Assembly: GCA_963755985.1 (NCBI GenBank)
Contig: CAVWLO010000005.1
Span: forward strand, 186,001-250,000
DNA length: 64,000 nt
From: DASXMT01 sp963755985
GTDB taxonomy: Bacteria; Actinomycetota; Acidimicrobiia; Acidimicrobiales; RAAP-2
Reading direction: 5' to 3'
Part shown: in pieces, positions 25,974 to 35,401 of the stretch
Layout of the letters: each line of letters opens with the position of its first letter
Numbering within the stretch: the stretch's first letter is position 1
The notes under the pieces: generated by a model
Told to the model about the DNA's origin: nothing
The model's input: only the letters and a program-made list of their open reading frames with translations
Databases searched by the model: none
Made by a program: the position numbers and the translations under genes

Positions 25974-27242
25974 TCAGGGGGACGGAGCCGAGACCAAGCC
26001 TCCGCATCCTGGTTTGCCACCGTTGGCCGTGACGTACTTCCCGTTCTGGATCCCGATCCAATAGGTACAGGCGGTCTTCGGCAGCATGTCAACCGTGCCG
26101 AAGGTCTTGAGCGAATAGGTGTTCGCGCTGGCCAGGATCCCGCCGGCGTCATACGTCTTCACCTTGTTGTACATGGCCGAGATGAACCCCGACTGCGTGA
26201 GGTTCTTTCCTGCCGCCTGCATGCCCTTGATCATCAGGTCCGTGGCCAGATAGGCCACGGTGGTCCCGAAATCGGGCACGCCACCGTGATACTGCTTGTC
26301 GTACTTCTTGAGGGCGGCGACCATCGCCTGGGTGGCGGAGTTGGGCGTAGTGAAGTTGACCGTGGCATCGGCATAGCCCCCTTCGAGTGCCGTCATCGAC
26401 GACGGGCTGGCCGCGACCGCCTGGTCATAGCCAGTACCGCTCAGGAATGGCTTCGCCTTCACTCCGCCATTCTTCAGCGCCTGGGCCACGGCCACATCAG
26501 ATGAGTCGACCAGGGCCATGACCACACCGTTACAGCCAGCAGACCGTATGGCCAGCGCGTCGGCGGTGAAGTCGACCCCTCCGAAGGGCACCGAATTGTC
26601 TGCGTAACAGGTTGGGATCCCGTGTTGGTTGGCACTGGCCAGGGTGGTGGCGATGGCCGCCTTGGCCGATGGCGAGATGCCGTAGGCCAGGCCCGCCAGC
26701 TTCGTAATCCCGACGGATTTCATGAACGGGCCCCAGTAGTCGTAGTTGTGCACCTGTCCGTTGAACGGTGTCTCGGTCACCGGGATGTAGCTGAACATGT
26801 TGGTGTAGGGCTTCTGGCCCCATTCGGGCCCGTCGAACGCCGCACCGGTCACCGGCACGCCGGCCTGCTGCAGGGTCTTAGCCCCCGAGAACAGGAACGA
26901 GGAGTCGCCGACTACCCCGAACACCCCGGCATTGACAAGTTCCTGGGCCACCGATTGGTCGGTGGTGGGAGACGACGTGTCGTTCTTGACGATCACGCTC
27001 AACTTCCTGCCGTTCACACCGCCGCTGGCGTTTTGCTGGTCAATACGGGCCTGAATCCCACCGACCGAGTCGTAGAAGGTCGAGGAGGCAACACCGGTCA
27101 GGTTGCCGATAAAGCCGATGGTGATGGTCTTCGACGTGACCCCCGGTACGCTCGATGCTGCACTCGCAGTGGTGGTCATGCCCATCACGCCCGCGATGAG
27201 CGCAGCGGCAACGGCGCCGACAGGCAACGGTCTTACTCTCAT
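25974..27242 (-). CDS. Branched-chain amino acid-type ABC transporter substrate-binding protein
   Basis: 422 residues, Peripla_BP_6-like. A Sec signal (RPLPVGAVAAALIAGVMGM) ends in an ASAAS-type site; there is no lipobox Cys. The mature N-terminus reads GVTSKTITIGFIGNLTGVAS. The start is ATG 27242, just behind a G7 stretch. It is a clear paralogue of the protein at 32007, sharing AAFDGPEWGQ, GCNGVV and DSSDVAVAQALKNGG. Liv-type systems in this setting often import steroid, terpenoid or aromatic acids rather than amino acids. No permease is adjacent; it may share the LivHM-LivG at 33386. Confidence 0.9.
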   Translation of the reverse strand: MRVRPLPVGAVAAALIAGVMGMTTTASAASSVPGVTSKTITIGFIGNLTGVASSTFYDSVGGIQARIDQQNASGGVNGRKLSVIVKNDTSSPTTDQSVAQELVNAGVFGVVGDSSFLFSGAKTLQQAGVPVTGAAFDGPEWGQKPYTNMFSYIPVTETPFNGQVHNYDYWGPFMKSVGITKLAGLAYGISPSAKAAIATTLASANQHGIPTCYADNSVPFGGVDFTADALAIRSAGCNGVVMALVDSSDVAVAQALKNGGVKAKPFLSGTGYDQAVAASPSSMTALEGGYADATVNFTTPNSATQAMVAALKKYDKQYHGGVPDFGTTVAYLATDLMIKGMQAAGKNLTQSGFISAMYNKVKTYDAGGILASANTYSLKTFGTVDMLPKTACTYWIGIQNGKYVTANGGKPGCGGLVSAPSP

Positions 27243-27434
27243 GGGCCCCCCCAAGTCATGTCTGTACGCGTCTCCCTTTGTGGCGCGCTACGTGTGCTTC
27301 GCTGTCCGTATTGTAATCGTAACATTAGGGCGGCGTCGAATTTTTTTTAGGTCGAACGTCGTGACGGCGGAAGGGTTACGAGGTAAGCCGACCGGCGGCG
27401 GCCCCGGTGTGGGCCAACGATGGTCGGCGATTCG

Positions 27435-27471
27435 ATATTTGTACGAAGATGACATCTGCCAAGATGTGGCC
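27435..27471 (+). promoter_or_regulatory. 37-bp promoter-like element, copy 1
   Basis: ATATTTGTACGAAGATGACA, then TCTGCCAAGATGTGGCC, immediately before the ATG at 27472. CAAGAT ends 8 bases before the start codon, which is the spacing expected for a leaderless transcript, and there is no ribosome site. TTTGTA lies 16 bases before it in the -35 place. The same element, 32 of 37 matched, is at 16863-16899. The whole gap 27243-27471 separates two divergent genes and also holds an 8-T run near 27341. Confidence 0.58.
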
Positions 27472-29622
27472 ATGCCGATCGCCATCTCCGAGGACCATCG
27501 CCAGCTGTCCAGCGTCGCCCGGTCGTTTCTTGACAAGCAGGCCGCGATCAGCGCGGCCCGGTCGTGCCTCGACGTCGCCGAGCCGGACCTACCGCCGTTT
27601 TGGAGCGACCTGGCTGACCTGGGTTGGCTGGGGCTGCACGTAGACGAAGCATTCGGGGGGGCGGGGTTCGGACTGCTCGAACTGGCGGTGGTGCTCGAAG
27701 AGCTGGGACGGGTCGTGGCCCCCGGCCCGATTCTCCCCACCGTGATCGCATCGGCGACCTTGGCCGAGGCCGGCGGAGACCTGCAGCGCCGACGCTGGCT
27801 TCCCGGCCTGGTCGACGGCTCGATGACGGCCGGTGTCGGCCTGGTCGGCGACCCGGCGATCGCTGAGGCGGGAGTCCTCTCGGGTCGTTGGCCGATGGTG
27901 CTCGGCGCCGGCCTCGCCGACGTCCTCGTACTCGCCGCCGGGGACGATCTGGTCCTGGTCGAGCGCCATCAGGACAACGTTCGCATCGAGATGCGTGAGA
28001 ACCTCGACCCCACGTGCCCGGCCCAGACCGTCGTACTCTCGGAGGTTGAGCTGGCCGGCGCGGACGTGATCGCCGGGGGCCGAACGGTCTGCCGACGTCT
28101 GACCCGCGTGCTGGCCGCGGCCGAAGCAGCCGGCGGCGCCGGCGCCTGTGTCGAAGCTGCCACCGAATACGCCAAAGTCCGCCAACAATTCGGCCGTTCG
28201 ATCGGGACGTTCCAAGCGGTGAAGCACCGGTGCGCCGAAATGCTGGCTGACGCCGAACGGGCGGTCGCCTCCACCTGGGATGCGGCCCGGAGGGCCGGAC
28301 CAACGGCGCAACTGGAGCTGGCCGCAGCGATTGCCGCGCTGGAGTCTCTCGGTGGGTACCTGTCGTGTGCCAAATCGAACATCCAGGTCCATGGAGGAAT
28401 CGGATATACGTGGGAACACGATGCCCACCTGCACCTGCGACGGGCCGGAGCCCTAGCTGCTTTCGTCGGGCCGTTCGATGCCCTGGCCGAGGATGTGGCC
28501 GTCCTGAGCGCCTCGGTTACGGGGGGACAGGAGGGCATCGAGTTGCCCGCCGGGGCCGAGAAGTACCGCCGAGAGGTCCAGGACTTTCTCGGCCGGGTCA
28601 CGCAACTCGACGATCGAGCGCGCGACGCTGCCTTTCTCGACGAGGGTTACGCGCACCCTCATTGGCCCCGCCCGTGGGGACGCGCTGCCGGCCCGGTGGA
28701 GCAACTGGTCATTGAAGAAGAGCTACGGGGTATCCGTCGACCAGGAGTCGTGGGCATCGGCGGCTGGATCGTCCTCACCCTGATCCAGCACGCGAGCGAG
28801 GATCAGGCACGGAGATGGATCCGACCGAGTATGGAAGGAGACATCTACTGGTGCCAGCTTTTCAGTGAGCCCGACGCCGGCTCCGACGCTGCCGGTATCC
28901 GGACCAAGGCCGAGCGCGTCGACGGCGGCTGGTTGATCAACGGCCAGAAGATCTGGACCAGCGGTGCCCACATGTCGACCCACGGCCTGGCCACGGTGCG
29001 AACGGACCCCGAGGCCCCCAAGCACGCCGGCATCACGACGATGGTGATCGACATGAAGGCCCAAGGGGTCGAGGTTCGGCCATTGCGGGAGGCGACGGGC
29101 AATGCCATGTTCAACGAGGTCTTCTTGTCTGATGTCTTTGTTCCCGATGACGAAGTCGTCGGACCGGTGCATGCCGGGTGGACGGTGGCGAGATCGACGC
29201 TCGGAAACGAGCGGGTCACCATCGGAGGCCAGGGGGCGGGCAGTTTCGTGGAGCTCGAGTCCCTCTACCGAGCGCACGGAAACGAACCCGGTGCAGCCGT
29301 CCCGTTGGGCCGGCTCATCAGCGAGCGAGCGACGCTCCGCCTCATGAACCTTCGTCAGGCTGAGCGGGCGGTGGCGGGCGTGCCCGGTCCCGAGGGGAAC
29401 CTCTCCAAGATGATCCAGGCCGAACATGCGCAGCGCACCGCTGATCTCGCGCTCTCCCTGGCTGGCGAAGAAGCAGCGTACGTCGACGGTGACGAGGCCG
29501 CGTCCGTCCAATCGTTCCTATTCACCCGCTGTCTCACCATTGCCGGTGGGACGTCGGAGATCGTGCGCAATCAGATTGCCGAGAGGATCCTCGGCCTGCC
29601 CCGGGATCCACTCCTTCACTGA
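27472..29622 (+). CDS. Fused double acyl-CoA dehydrogenase (FadE34-like)
   Basis: 716 residues from ATG 27472 (MPIAISEDHRQLSS), although the frame is open upstream. Residues 1 to about 340 form one dehydrogenase module ending with QVHGGIGYTWEHDAHLHLRR. Residues 360-716 form the second, with FSEPDAGSDAAGIRTKA and GGTSEIVRNQIAERILG. This is the same partner arrangement as the separate genes at 23967 and 22670. Mycobacterial FadE34, which acts on steroid side chains, is a known fusion of this size. The probable base in the second module is the Glu in TLGNERVTIG. It is divergent from the substrate-binding protein gene. Substrate: a branched or ring-bearing acyl-CoA. Confidence 0.92.
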   Translation: MPIAISEDHRQLSSVARSFLDKQAAISAARSCLDVAEPDLPPFWSDLADLGWLGLHVDEAFGGAGFGLLELAVVLEELGRVVAPGPILPTVIASATLAEAGGDLQRRRWLPGLVDGSMTAGVGLVGDPAIAEAGVLSGRWPMVLGAGLADVLVLAAGDDLVLVERHQDNVRIEMRENLDPTCPAQTVVLSEVELAGADVIAGGRTVCRRLTRVLAAAEAAGGAGACVEAATEYAKVRQQFGRSIGTFQAVKHRCAEMLADAERAVASTWDAARRAGPTAQLELAAAIAALESLGGYLSCAKSNIQVHGGIGYTWEHDAHLHLRRAGALAAFVGPFDALAEDVAVLSASVTGGQEGIELPAGAEKYRREVQDFLGRVTQLDDRARDAAFLDEGYAHPHWPRPWGRAAGPVEQLVIEEELRGIRRPGVVGIGGWIVLTLIQHASEDQARRWIRPSMEGDIYWCQLFSEPDAGSDAAGIRTKAERVDGGWLINGQKIWTSGAHMSTHGLATVRTDPEAPKHAGITTMVIDMKAQGVEVRPLREATGNAMFNEVFLSDVFVPDDEVVGPVHAGWTVARSTLGNERVTIGGQGAGSFVELESLYRAHGNEPGAAVPLGRLISERATLRLMNLRQAERAVAGVPGPEGNLSKMIQAEHAQRTADLALSLAGEEAAYVDGDEAASVQSFLFTRCLTIAGGTSEIVRNQIAERILGLPRDPLLH

Positions 29623-29643
29623 TCCTCATAGCCGTCCGACCCG

Positions 29644-30378
29644 CTACCCGGGCGGGGCTGGTGCGGCCTCGCCCAGGTAGCGGTCGAGGATCTCGGGACC
29701 TGCCGCCGCGGCCGGACCGTGCCAGCCGACCTCGCCTCTCGACAAGATGATGCAGTAGTCGGCTAGCTCGAGGGCGCGGTGAACGAACTGCTCGATGAGC
29801 AAGACGGTGGCTCCGGAGGCCCGGGCCTTGTCGAGGCCGTCGAAGACGAGGTCGACGACCAGCGGGGCGAGGCCGAGGGACATCTCGTCGGCGATGACCA
29901 CCTTGGGCTGAACAGCCAGGGCCCTGGCCAGGGCCAACATCTGCTGCTCGCCCCCCGAGAGGCTGCCCGCTCGCTGCATGCGCCGCGTACCGAGGATGGG
30001 AAATAGCTCCACCGCCCGTTCGATGGCTGTTTCCCGCTCGCTGCGCCCGCCGGCCTGGCGGACAGCCATGCGCAGGTTGTCGACGACCGAGAGGCCCGGG
30101 AAGATGCCACGCCCCTCGGGGATGTAGGTGAGCCCGGCCCGTCGACGGCGATGAGCCGGCCAGCGGGTGATGTCGGTCCCGTCGAAGACGACCGTTCCCC
30201 GGCTGACGGGCACAAGCCCCGAGAGCGCCCGGGCCAAGCTCGACTTGCCGGCGCCGTTCGGCCCGAGCAGCGCGACCGTCGAACCGGCCGGTAGATCGAG
30301 GGCGACGTCGAACAGTGCCCTCGACTGCCCATAACGAACATCGAGGTGCTCGGCCCGTAGGATCAGGTCTCCGGCCAC
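29644..30378 (-). CDS. livF: Liv-type ABC transporter ATP-binding protein
   Basis: 244 residues. Walker A is GPNGAGKSS. The LivF hallmark IPEGRGIFPGLSV is present, followed by the signature LSGGEQQ and a Walker B region VVIADEMSLGLAP in which the usual LDE is ADE. The C-terminal LIEQFVHRALELADY is typical of LivF. It stands alone, convergent with the fused dehydrogenase (21-bp gap), away from the permease and LivG at 33386-36273 that lack a LivF next to them. It probably serves that transporter. Confidence 0.9.
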   Translation of the reverse strand: MAGDLILRAEHLDVRYGQSRALFDVALDLPAGSTVALLGPNGAGKSSLARALSGLVPVSRGTVVFDGTDITRWPAHRRRRAGLTYIPEGRGIFPGLSVVDNLRMAVRQAGGRSERETAIERAVELFPILGTRRMQRAGSLSGGEQQMLALARALAVQPKVVIADEMSLGLAPLVVDLVFDGLDKARASGATVLLIEQFVHRALELADYCIILSRGEVGWHGPAAAAGPEILDRYLGEAAPAPPG

Positions 30379-30642
30379 GTTCTCTACGATGCCACGTCAC
30401 CCCATCGCTTGCACGAGCACTCCGGAGATGAACCGGTTCACGTCTCAATTGGTCGCCGACTGAATTCGTCAAGCGGCGAGGATCGCGACCATCGGCTAGA
30501 TTTGGTCGTCGTTGGAGACGGTGACCCAGGAGACCGTTCACCGGTGCCTCCCAGCGTATGACCCAGCTCCGATCGATCTATTCGGGCCAATGTGAATGAG
30601 CTATGCGCGGGTCCAAGGGTGAGACGAGACAAGGATGAACAA

Positions 30643-31851
30643 GTGACTGATGTTGAGTCCTTTCGCTTGACCGCTCGGGCCTGGTTGGCCGAGAACGGGG
30701 AGAAGTTCGCCGGATCGGCGGCATCCAATCCCAGAGCGACCCAGGCGTTTCGCAGCGCGCTGTGGGAAGCGGGCCTTCTTGGCCTGACACTCGACCCGGC
30801 CTACGGAGGCCGGGGGCTGAGTAAGGAGCATCAAAAGGCCTTCAATGAGGAGGTCTCGCTCTATGCCCTGCCACCCATCGGGGAGGTTGTGACCACCGGT
30901 ATCTGCGCTCCTACGCTGCTCGACTTCGGAACGGAGGAACAGAAGCGACGGCACGTTCCACGGATGATCAGGGGCGAAGAAGTGTGGACCCAGCTCCTGT
31001 CCGAGCCAAGCGCCGGCTCGGACCTCGCCGGTCTCCAGACCCGGGCGGCGCGTGACGGAGCCGAGTACATCATCAGCGGCCAGAAGGTGTGGACGTCAGG
31101 TGCCGGTGAATCCGACTTTGCTCTCTGCGTGGCCCGCAGTGATCCTGACCTCCCCAAGCATCAAGGACTGTCAATGTTCATCGTGGATCTCCGGGCGGCG
31201 GGCGTGACGATCCGGCCTTTGCGCCAGATGACCGGGGACGCACATTTCAACGAGGTGTTCCTCGACGAAGTCCGCGTTGGCTCCGAAAACCTGGTCGGCG
31301 GGGAGAACAACGGCTGGCGGGCGCTGACCGCCATGCTCACCCATGAGCGATTGGCCCTCGGGGCCGGTACGGGCGCAGCCGGAAGCGGACAGGGCTGGAC
31401 GTCACCGGCATCATCTCGCTTCATCGATCTGGCTCGGGGAAAGGGGCTGAGCGCAGATCCCGGCACCCGCCAAGAGCTGGCCCAGCTGTACATCGCCGAG
31501 CATGTACTCAGGTACATGGGGGAGAAGATGCGTGACGAGATCGCGGCCGGCATCCCAGTGGGAGCCAAAGGATCGGTGGCCAAGCTGGCGACGGCGATCC
31601 TGTCTCGTCAGTCGGCGAGCTTGGGCATGAAGCTCGCGGGTCCCAGTTCCCAGGCCTGGCGGACAGACGATGCTGAAGGCAGAGTGCTCGCTCAGGCACT
31701 CTGTTTCTCTCCGATGACCGCTATCGCCGGTGGGACGAGCGAGATTCAGCGAAATACGATCGGCGAGCGTGTACTCGGCTTGCCGAGAGAACCCCAAGTC
31801 GACCGCGACGTGCCATTCCGCGAGATCCTCCACAATCCGGCCGAGCGATGA
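30643..31851 (+). CDS. Acyl-CoA dehydrogenase
   Basis: 402 residues from a GTG at 30643 with AAGGA 7 bases upstream; an ATG at 30592 in frame has no support. LLSEPSAGSDLAGLQTRAA and GGTSEIQRNTIGERVLGLP are the standard signatures. The Glu in LTHERLALG is the likely catalytic base, since the MCAD position is Gly. It is a single-module enzyme with no partner gene beside it. The 264-bp gap before it (from 30379) separates it from livF and contains no other gene. It is followed, 155 bp later, by a substrate-binding protein. Confidence 0.92.
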   Translation: MTDVESFRLTARAWLAENGEKFAGSAASNPRATQAFRSALWEAGLLGLTLDPAYGGRGLSKEHQKAFNEEVSLYALPPIGEVVTTGICAPTLLDFGTEEQKRRHVPRMIRGEEVWTQLLSEPSAGSDLAGLQTRAARDGAEYIISGQKVWTSGAGESDFALCVARSDPDLPKHQGLSMFIVDLRAAGVTIRPLRQMTGDAHFNEVFLDEVRVGSENLVGGENNGWRALTAMLTHERLALGAGTGAAGSGQGWTSPASSRFIDLARGKGLSADPGTRQELAQLYIAEHVLRYMGEKMRDEIAAGIPVGAKGSVAKLATAILSRQSASLGMKLAGPSSQAWRTDDAEGRVLAQALCFSPMTAIAGGTSEIQRNTIGERVLGLPREPQVDRDVPFREILHNPAER

Positions 31852-31930
31852 TGCGTCGGTCGCCTCCCAAAAAGACAGGTGGTGAATTCACCTGAGCTCG
31901 CCAAACTGGAATCAGCCGGACTCCTAGACG

Positions 31931-31955
31931 TTTTGTACGAAGTGTGATTTGCTGT
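31931..31955 (+). promoter_or_regulatory. TTTTGTACGAAG promoter-like box before the second binding protein
   Basis: TTTTGTACGAAGTGTGATTT lies about 75 bp before the start at 32007. It shares TTTGTACGAAG with the element at 27435 and the T-GTGATT stretch with the promoter at 43419. It is placed as a promoter or operator of the transporter operon that begins at 32007. Confidence 0.45.
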
Positions 31956-32006
31956 AGGCAGCTGTTCGGGGGGACCGGGTGGCAGAACGACTCGGAGGGT
32001 GGGGGA

Positions 32007-33281
32007 ATGAAACGATTGCTTGTACGGCTGATGGCGATCACGGTTCTGGTAGTAACCGTCGCTGGTACTGCTGGTACTGCTGGTGCCGCTGCCGCCAGTA
32101 GCTCCAGCCCCGGGGTGACCTCGAACACGATCACCATCGGATATATCACCTCTACGACGGGTGTTGCGTCGTCCACGTTTACCGACGGTCCCGCCGGTGC
32201 GATGGCGAGGATCAAGGAGCAGAATGCCAAAGGTGGCATCGACGGCCGCAAGCTGGTGTTGGTGACGAAGGACGACACGTCGAGCCCGAGTGCGAATCAG
32301 ACGGCGGCTCAAGAGCTCGTCCAACAGGACAATGTCTTCGGCGTCGTGGATTTCTCTGCTACGACCTTCGGCGGTGCGAAATACCTCAACCAACAGGGAG
32401 TGCCGGTAACGGGTAGCGCTTTCGATGGGCCTGAATGGGGACAGCAGCCGAATTCCAACATGTTCACCTACAGTCCGCCGTCGTACACCCCGTTCGACGG
32501 CAAGCTGTACACCAACACGTTTTTCGGAACCTTCTTGAAGAGCATCGGCGTGACCAAGCTGGCATCGCTCGCCTACGGCATCTCGCCGTCCGCCACCGAC
32601 GCCGCGGCGGCGACCGTCGCCTCGGCCAAAGCAGTAGGAATTGCAGACTGCTACCAGAACTATTCAGTGCCGTTCGGCGCGGTCGATTTCACGGCAGACG
32701 TGCTCGCTATAAAGTCGAGCGGGTGCAATGGCGTCCAAGCGCCCTTGGTCGATTCGTCCGATGTCGCCCTCGCCACCGCGGTCAAGCAGGGAGGCGTCAA
32801 GGCGAAGCAGTTCTACTACACGGGGTACAGCAGCGACATCAGTGGTAAGTCGACGGCCGCAGCTGCCTTCGACCAAAACTACGTGTTGGCTGGCATCAAC
32901 TTCACGACGCCGAGTGCTCCCGTGACCGCAATGCTCAACGCATTCAAGAAGTACGATCCTGGGTACACGTCGTCGGACATTCCAGACTTGGGCCTGTACG
33001 GCTCGTACATTGCCGTCGATCTGATGATCAAGGGGCTTCAGTCGGCCGGCAAGAACCCGACGCGATCCGGGTTTATCAACAACCTGCGTCAGGTTTCGAA
33101 CTACAACGCCGGCGGGATCCTGCCGAGCCCGGTCACCTTCAAGGGATTCGGCACCCTGGCCATGATCCCCACCACTGGCTGCACCTACGTCGTGCAGCTG
33201 AAAAGCGGGAAGTTCGTTGTGGCCAACGGCGGGGCCCCAGTGTGCGGGAAACGAATGTCCTACACCCCCCCGTCATCGTAG
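32007..33281 (+). CDS. Liv-type ABC transporter substrate-binding protein
   Basis: 424 residues from ATG 32007 behind GGGTGGGGG. A Sec signal (LLVRLMAITVLVVTVAGTAG) precedes an AGAAAASSS cleavage region with no lipobox. The mature part begins GVTSNTITIGYITSTTGVAS. Shared motifs with the protein at 25974 are SAFDGPEWGQ, GCNGV, DSSDVALATAVKQGG and the C-terminal TGCTYVVQLKSGKFVVANGG. Pairs of Cys, at GIADC/SGCNG and near the end, may form disulfides. It precedes the fused permease by 104 bp and is probably the partner of that permease. Confidence 0.92.
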   Translation: MKRLLVRLMAITVLVVTVAGTAGTAGAAAASSSSPGVTSNTITIGYITSTTGVASSTFTDGPAGAMARIKEQNAKGGIDGRKLVLVTKDDTSSPSANQTAAQELVQQDNVFGVVDFSATTFGGAKYLNQQGVPVTGSAFDGPEWGQQPNSNMFTYSPPSYTPFDGKLYTNTFFGTFLKSIGVTKLASLAYGISPSATDAAAATVASAKAVGIADCYQNYSVPFGAVDFTADVLAIKSSGCNGVQAPLVDSSDVALATAVKQGGVKAKQFYYTGYSSDISGKSTAAAAFDQNYVLAGINFTTPSAPVTAMLNAFKKYDPGYTSSDIPDLGLYGSYIAVDLMIKGLQSAGKNPTRSGFINNLRQVSNYNAGGILPSPVTFKGFGTLAMIPTTGCTYVVQLKSGKFVVANGGAPVCGKRMSYTPPSS

Positions 33282-33333
33282 GAGGTCCTAGCGCCGGACT
33301 TCCCCTGCTCGCAACTGCACGCCGGCTTGTGAG

Positions 33334-33355
33334 TTTGTACACTCGCGATTTGTAC
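33334..33355 (+). promoter_or_regulatory. Two TTTGTAC boxes 15 bp apart before the Liv permease
   Basis: TTTGTACACTCGCGATTTGTAC: two direct copies of TTTGTAC, 15 bp from start to start, 31 bp before the permease GTG at 33386. Because the binding-protein gene ends at 33281, this suggests independent or extra control of the permease. Both copies can extend to TTTGTACA. Confidence 0.45.
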
Positions 33356-33385
33356 ATTGTTGAGACCACAGAGGGGGGCTCTTAG

Positions 33386-35401
33386 GTGCTGCAGTACGTA
33401 ATCGCTGGGCTGGTACTCGGTGGGATCTATGCCATCACCGCGGCTGGGCTGACGGTCACGTACCTCTCGTCAGGCATCTTGAACTTTGCCTTCGGAGCGC
33501 TCGCCTTCTTCATCGCCCGATTCTTCTACTACCTGCACACACAACTTCTATGGGGAATCCCAGAGGCCGCGGTGATCTCACTACTTGTAGTTGGACCACT
33601 GCTTGGCGTATTCCTCTATCTCGTCCTCTTCCGGCTCCTGCGCCTGGCATCGACCCTCACCAAAGTGGTGGCTACCTTGGGGTTGTCCGTCACCATCCCA
33701 CCGTTGGCGACGCTGTTCTTCGGAACCCAGTCGATCCTGAAGGCCCCTGGGTTGGCCCCGGAACCGGTCAAAGTCTTCCGCTTCCTCGGCGTGCCCGTGA
33801 CCATGGACCAGATCATCGTGTACGCCGCGGTCGTGATCATCGTGGCGGCCGGCGCCGTCGTGATCCGATACACCGATGTCGGGCTGCGGGTGCGGTCGAT
33901 GGTGGACTCACCAGCTATGACTTCCCTGTCGGGTACGAATCCGACCGCCATCTCCATTGGGGTCTGGGCGTCGAGCACCTTCCTCGCCGGCGTGGCCGGC
34001 GTGCTGTCGGCCCCGATCATCGGGCTCGACCCGAACGACTACACCCTGCTCATGGCGTCGGCGTTCGCGGCCGTGATCGCGGCAAAGCTCAGGAACATAC
34101 CGACCGCGGTCATCGTCGGCTTGCTCATGGGGGTGGCCGGCGCAGTTATCCCGCACTATCTGCCGGCTAACAGCTCGTTCACTCCCGCGGTGATCCCCAG
34201 CATTCCCTTCGTCGTCATGGCCGTGTTCCTCGTGTACCACATGGTGCGAACGGGCCGGGTCAGCGAGTCAGAGGGGGTCGGAGGAGCACTCGACCGGGCC
34301 CTCGTGGTGCACGGTCAGGACCAGGTCACCGCCGAGAGCGGGGACGGACCTCGGGTGCGGAGCCGCTCCCTCGGATGGGGCCCGGCGCTGGCTGCATTTG
34401 TCCTGGTCGCCGTGCTGCCTTTGTTCCTGAGCAGCTTCTGGGTCGGCCTCCTAGCCTCGGGCATCGCCTACGGCGTGCTCTTCCTCTCGTTCACCCTGGT
34501 GACCGGGGAGGGTGGCATGGTCTGGCTGTGCATCGCCACCTTTGGCGGCGTGGGGGGCATCACTGCCGCCCAGTTGGCCTCGAACCACGGCTGGCCCGTG
34601 CTCGCCGCTGTTGTCGCCGGAGGGATAGTGGCGTTGCCCATGGGCGTCCTCATCGGGTTGCTCACCATCCGGCTCGGTGACCTCTACGTCGCCCTGGTCA
34701 CGCTGACCTTTGGACTGCTGATGGAGAACCTGGTGTTCAGCCAGAACTTCTTCCTGAACGACGGGATCGGGGTCAACATGTCACCCCCGTCGTTCGCCAC
34801 GTCGAGCAAAGCACTCGCCTACGTGGGATTGACGGTGTTTGCAATCGTCGCCGTGTTCATCGTCAACCTGCGCCGGTCGAGTACGGGGATGGCCCTGACC
34901 GCGGTCCGTTGGAGCGAGCCGGCGTCGAAGACCGTGGGCGTCAGCGTGCTCCAGATGAAGGTCATCGTCGCTGGGATCGCCGCGTTCGTCGCCGGCGTCG
35001 GTGGTGCACTCCTGGCCGTCACCTTGGGGGTCGCCCTGCCGGCGAACTATTCGACTCTGGGCGGGGTTATCTGGCTGGCCGTCCTGGTCACGATCGGCAT
35101 CCGATCGAACATCTCCGCCCTCATCGCCGGCCTGACCTTCACCATTCTGCCGGGCATCGCTTCTACCTACCTCCCCAGCTGGTTCGCCCAGGTCCCTCCG
35201 CTCTTGTTCGGGCTGGGGGCCATCGGCATCGCCAAGAACCCTGATGGCATCCTGGCTGTACAAGCCCGCCAGCTCCGCTCCCTACTGGGAAGGCTCCGGT
35301 CGACCCGGCCGAAGAGGCCCACCGGGACTCCCGATCGGGAACATCCTGTCGACGCATCGGCCCCGGGTCTGTCCGGCGTCGGCTCCGGGGCTGTGCAATG
35401 A
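33386..35401 (+). CDS. livHM: Fused LivH-LivM branched-chain-type ABC permease
   Basis: 671 residues from a GTG at 33386 behind GAGGGGGGC. Residues 1-290 are a LivH permease (MLQYVIAGLVLGGIYAITAA, FAAVIAAKLRNIPTA). After a charged linker of about 50 residues (SEGVGGALDRALVVHGQDQV), residues 330-650 form a LivM permease with VTGEGGMVWLCIATFGGV, VALVTLTFGLLMENLVFS and GLGAIGIAKNPDGI. Each half has about eight membrane segments. In most bacteria LivH and LivM are separate. Its stop overlaps the LivG start (ATGA), so the two are translationally coupled. Confidence 0.9.
   Translation: MLQYVIAGLVLGGIYAITAAGLTVTYLSSGILNFAFGALAFFIARFFYYLHTQLLWGIPEAAVISLLVVGPLLGVFLYLVLFRLLRLASTLTKVVATLGLSVTIPPLATLFFGTQSILKAPGLAPEPVKVFRFLGVPVTMDQIIVYAAVVIIVAAGAVVIRYTDVGLRVRSMVDSPAMTSLSGTNPTAISIGVWASSTFLAGVAGVLSAPIIGLDPNDYTLLMASAFAAVIAAKLRNIPTAVIVGLLMGVAGAVIPHYLPANSSFTPAVIPSIPFVVMAVFLVYHMVRTGRVSESEGVGGALDRALVVHGQDQVTAESGDGPRVRSRSLGWGPALAAFVLVAVLPLFLSSFWVGLLASGIAYGVLFLSFTLVTGEGGMVWLCIATFGGVGGITAAQLASNHGWPVLAAVVAGGIVALPMGVLIGLLTIRLGDLYVALVTLTFGLLMENLVFSQNFFLNDGIGVNMSPPSFATSSKALAYVGLTVFAIVAVFIVNLRRSSTGMALTAVRWSEPASKTVGVSVLQMKVIVAGIAAFVAGVGGALLAVTLGVALPANYSTLGGVIWLAVLVTIGIRSNISALIAGLTFTILPGIASTYLPSWFAQVPPLLFGLGAIGIAKNPDGILAVQARQLRSLLGRLRSTRPKRPTGTPDREHPVDASAPGLSGVGSGAVQ

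Noticed and set aside
25777..26061. Small minus-strand frame between the binding protein and the HAD gene (ends GNKSPVAIGGERVTAMW)
   Set aside because: It overlaps the end of the binding-protein gene, crosses the inverted repeat and has no family resemblance or ribosome site.
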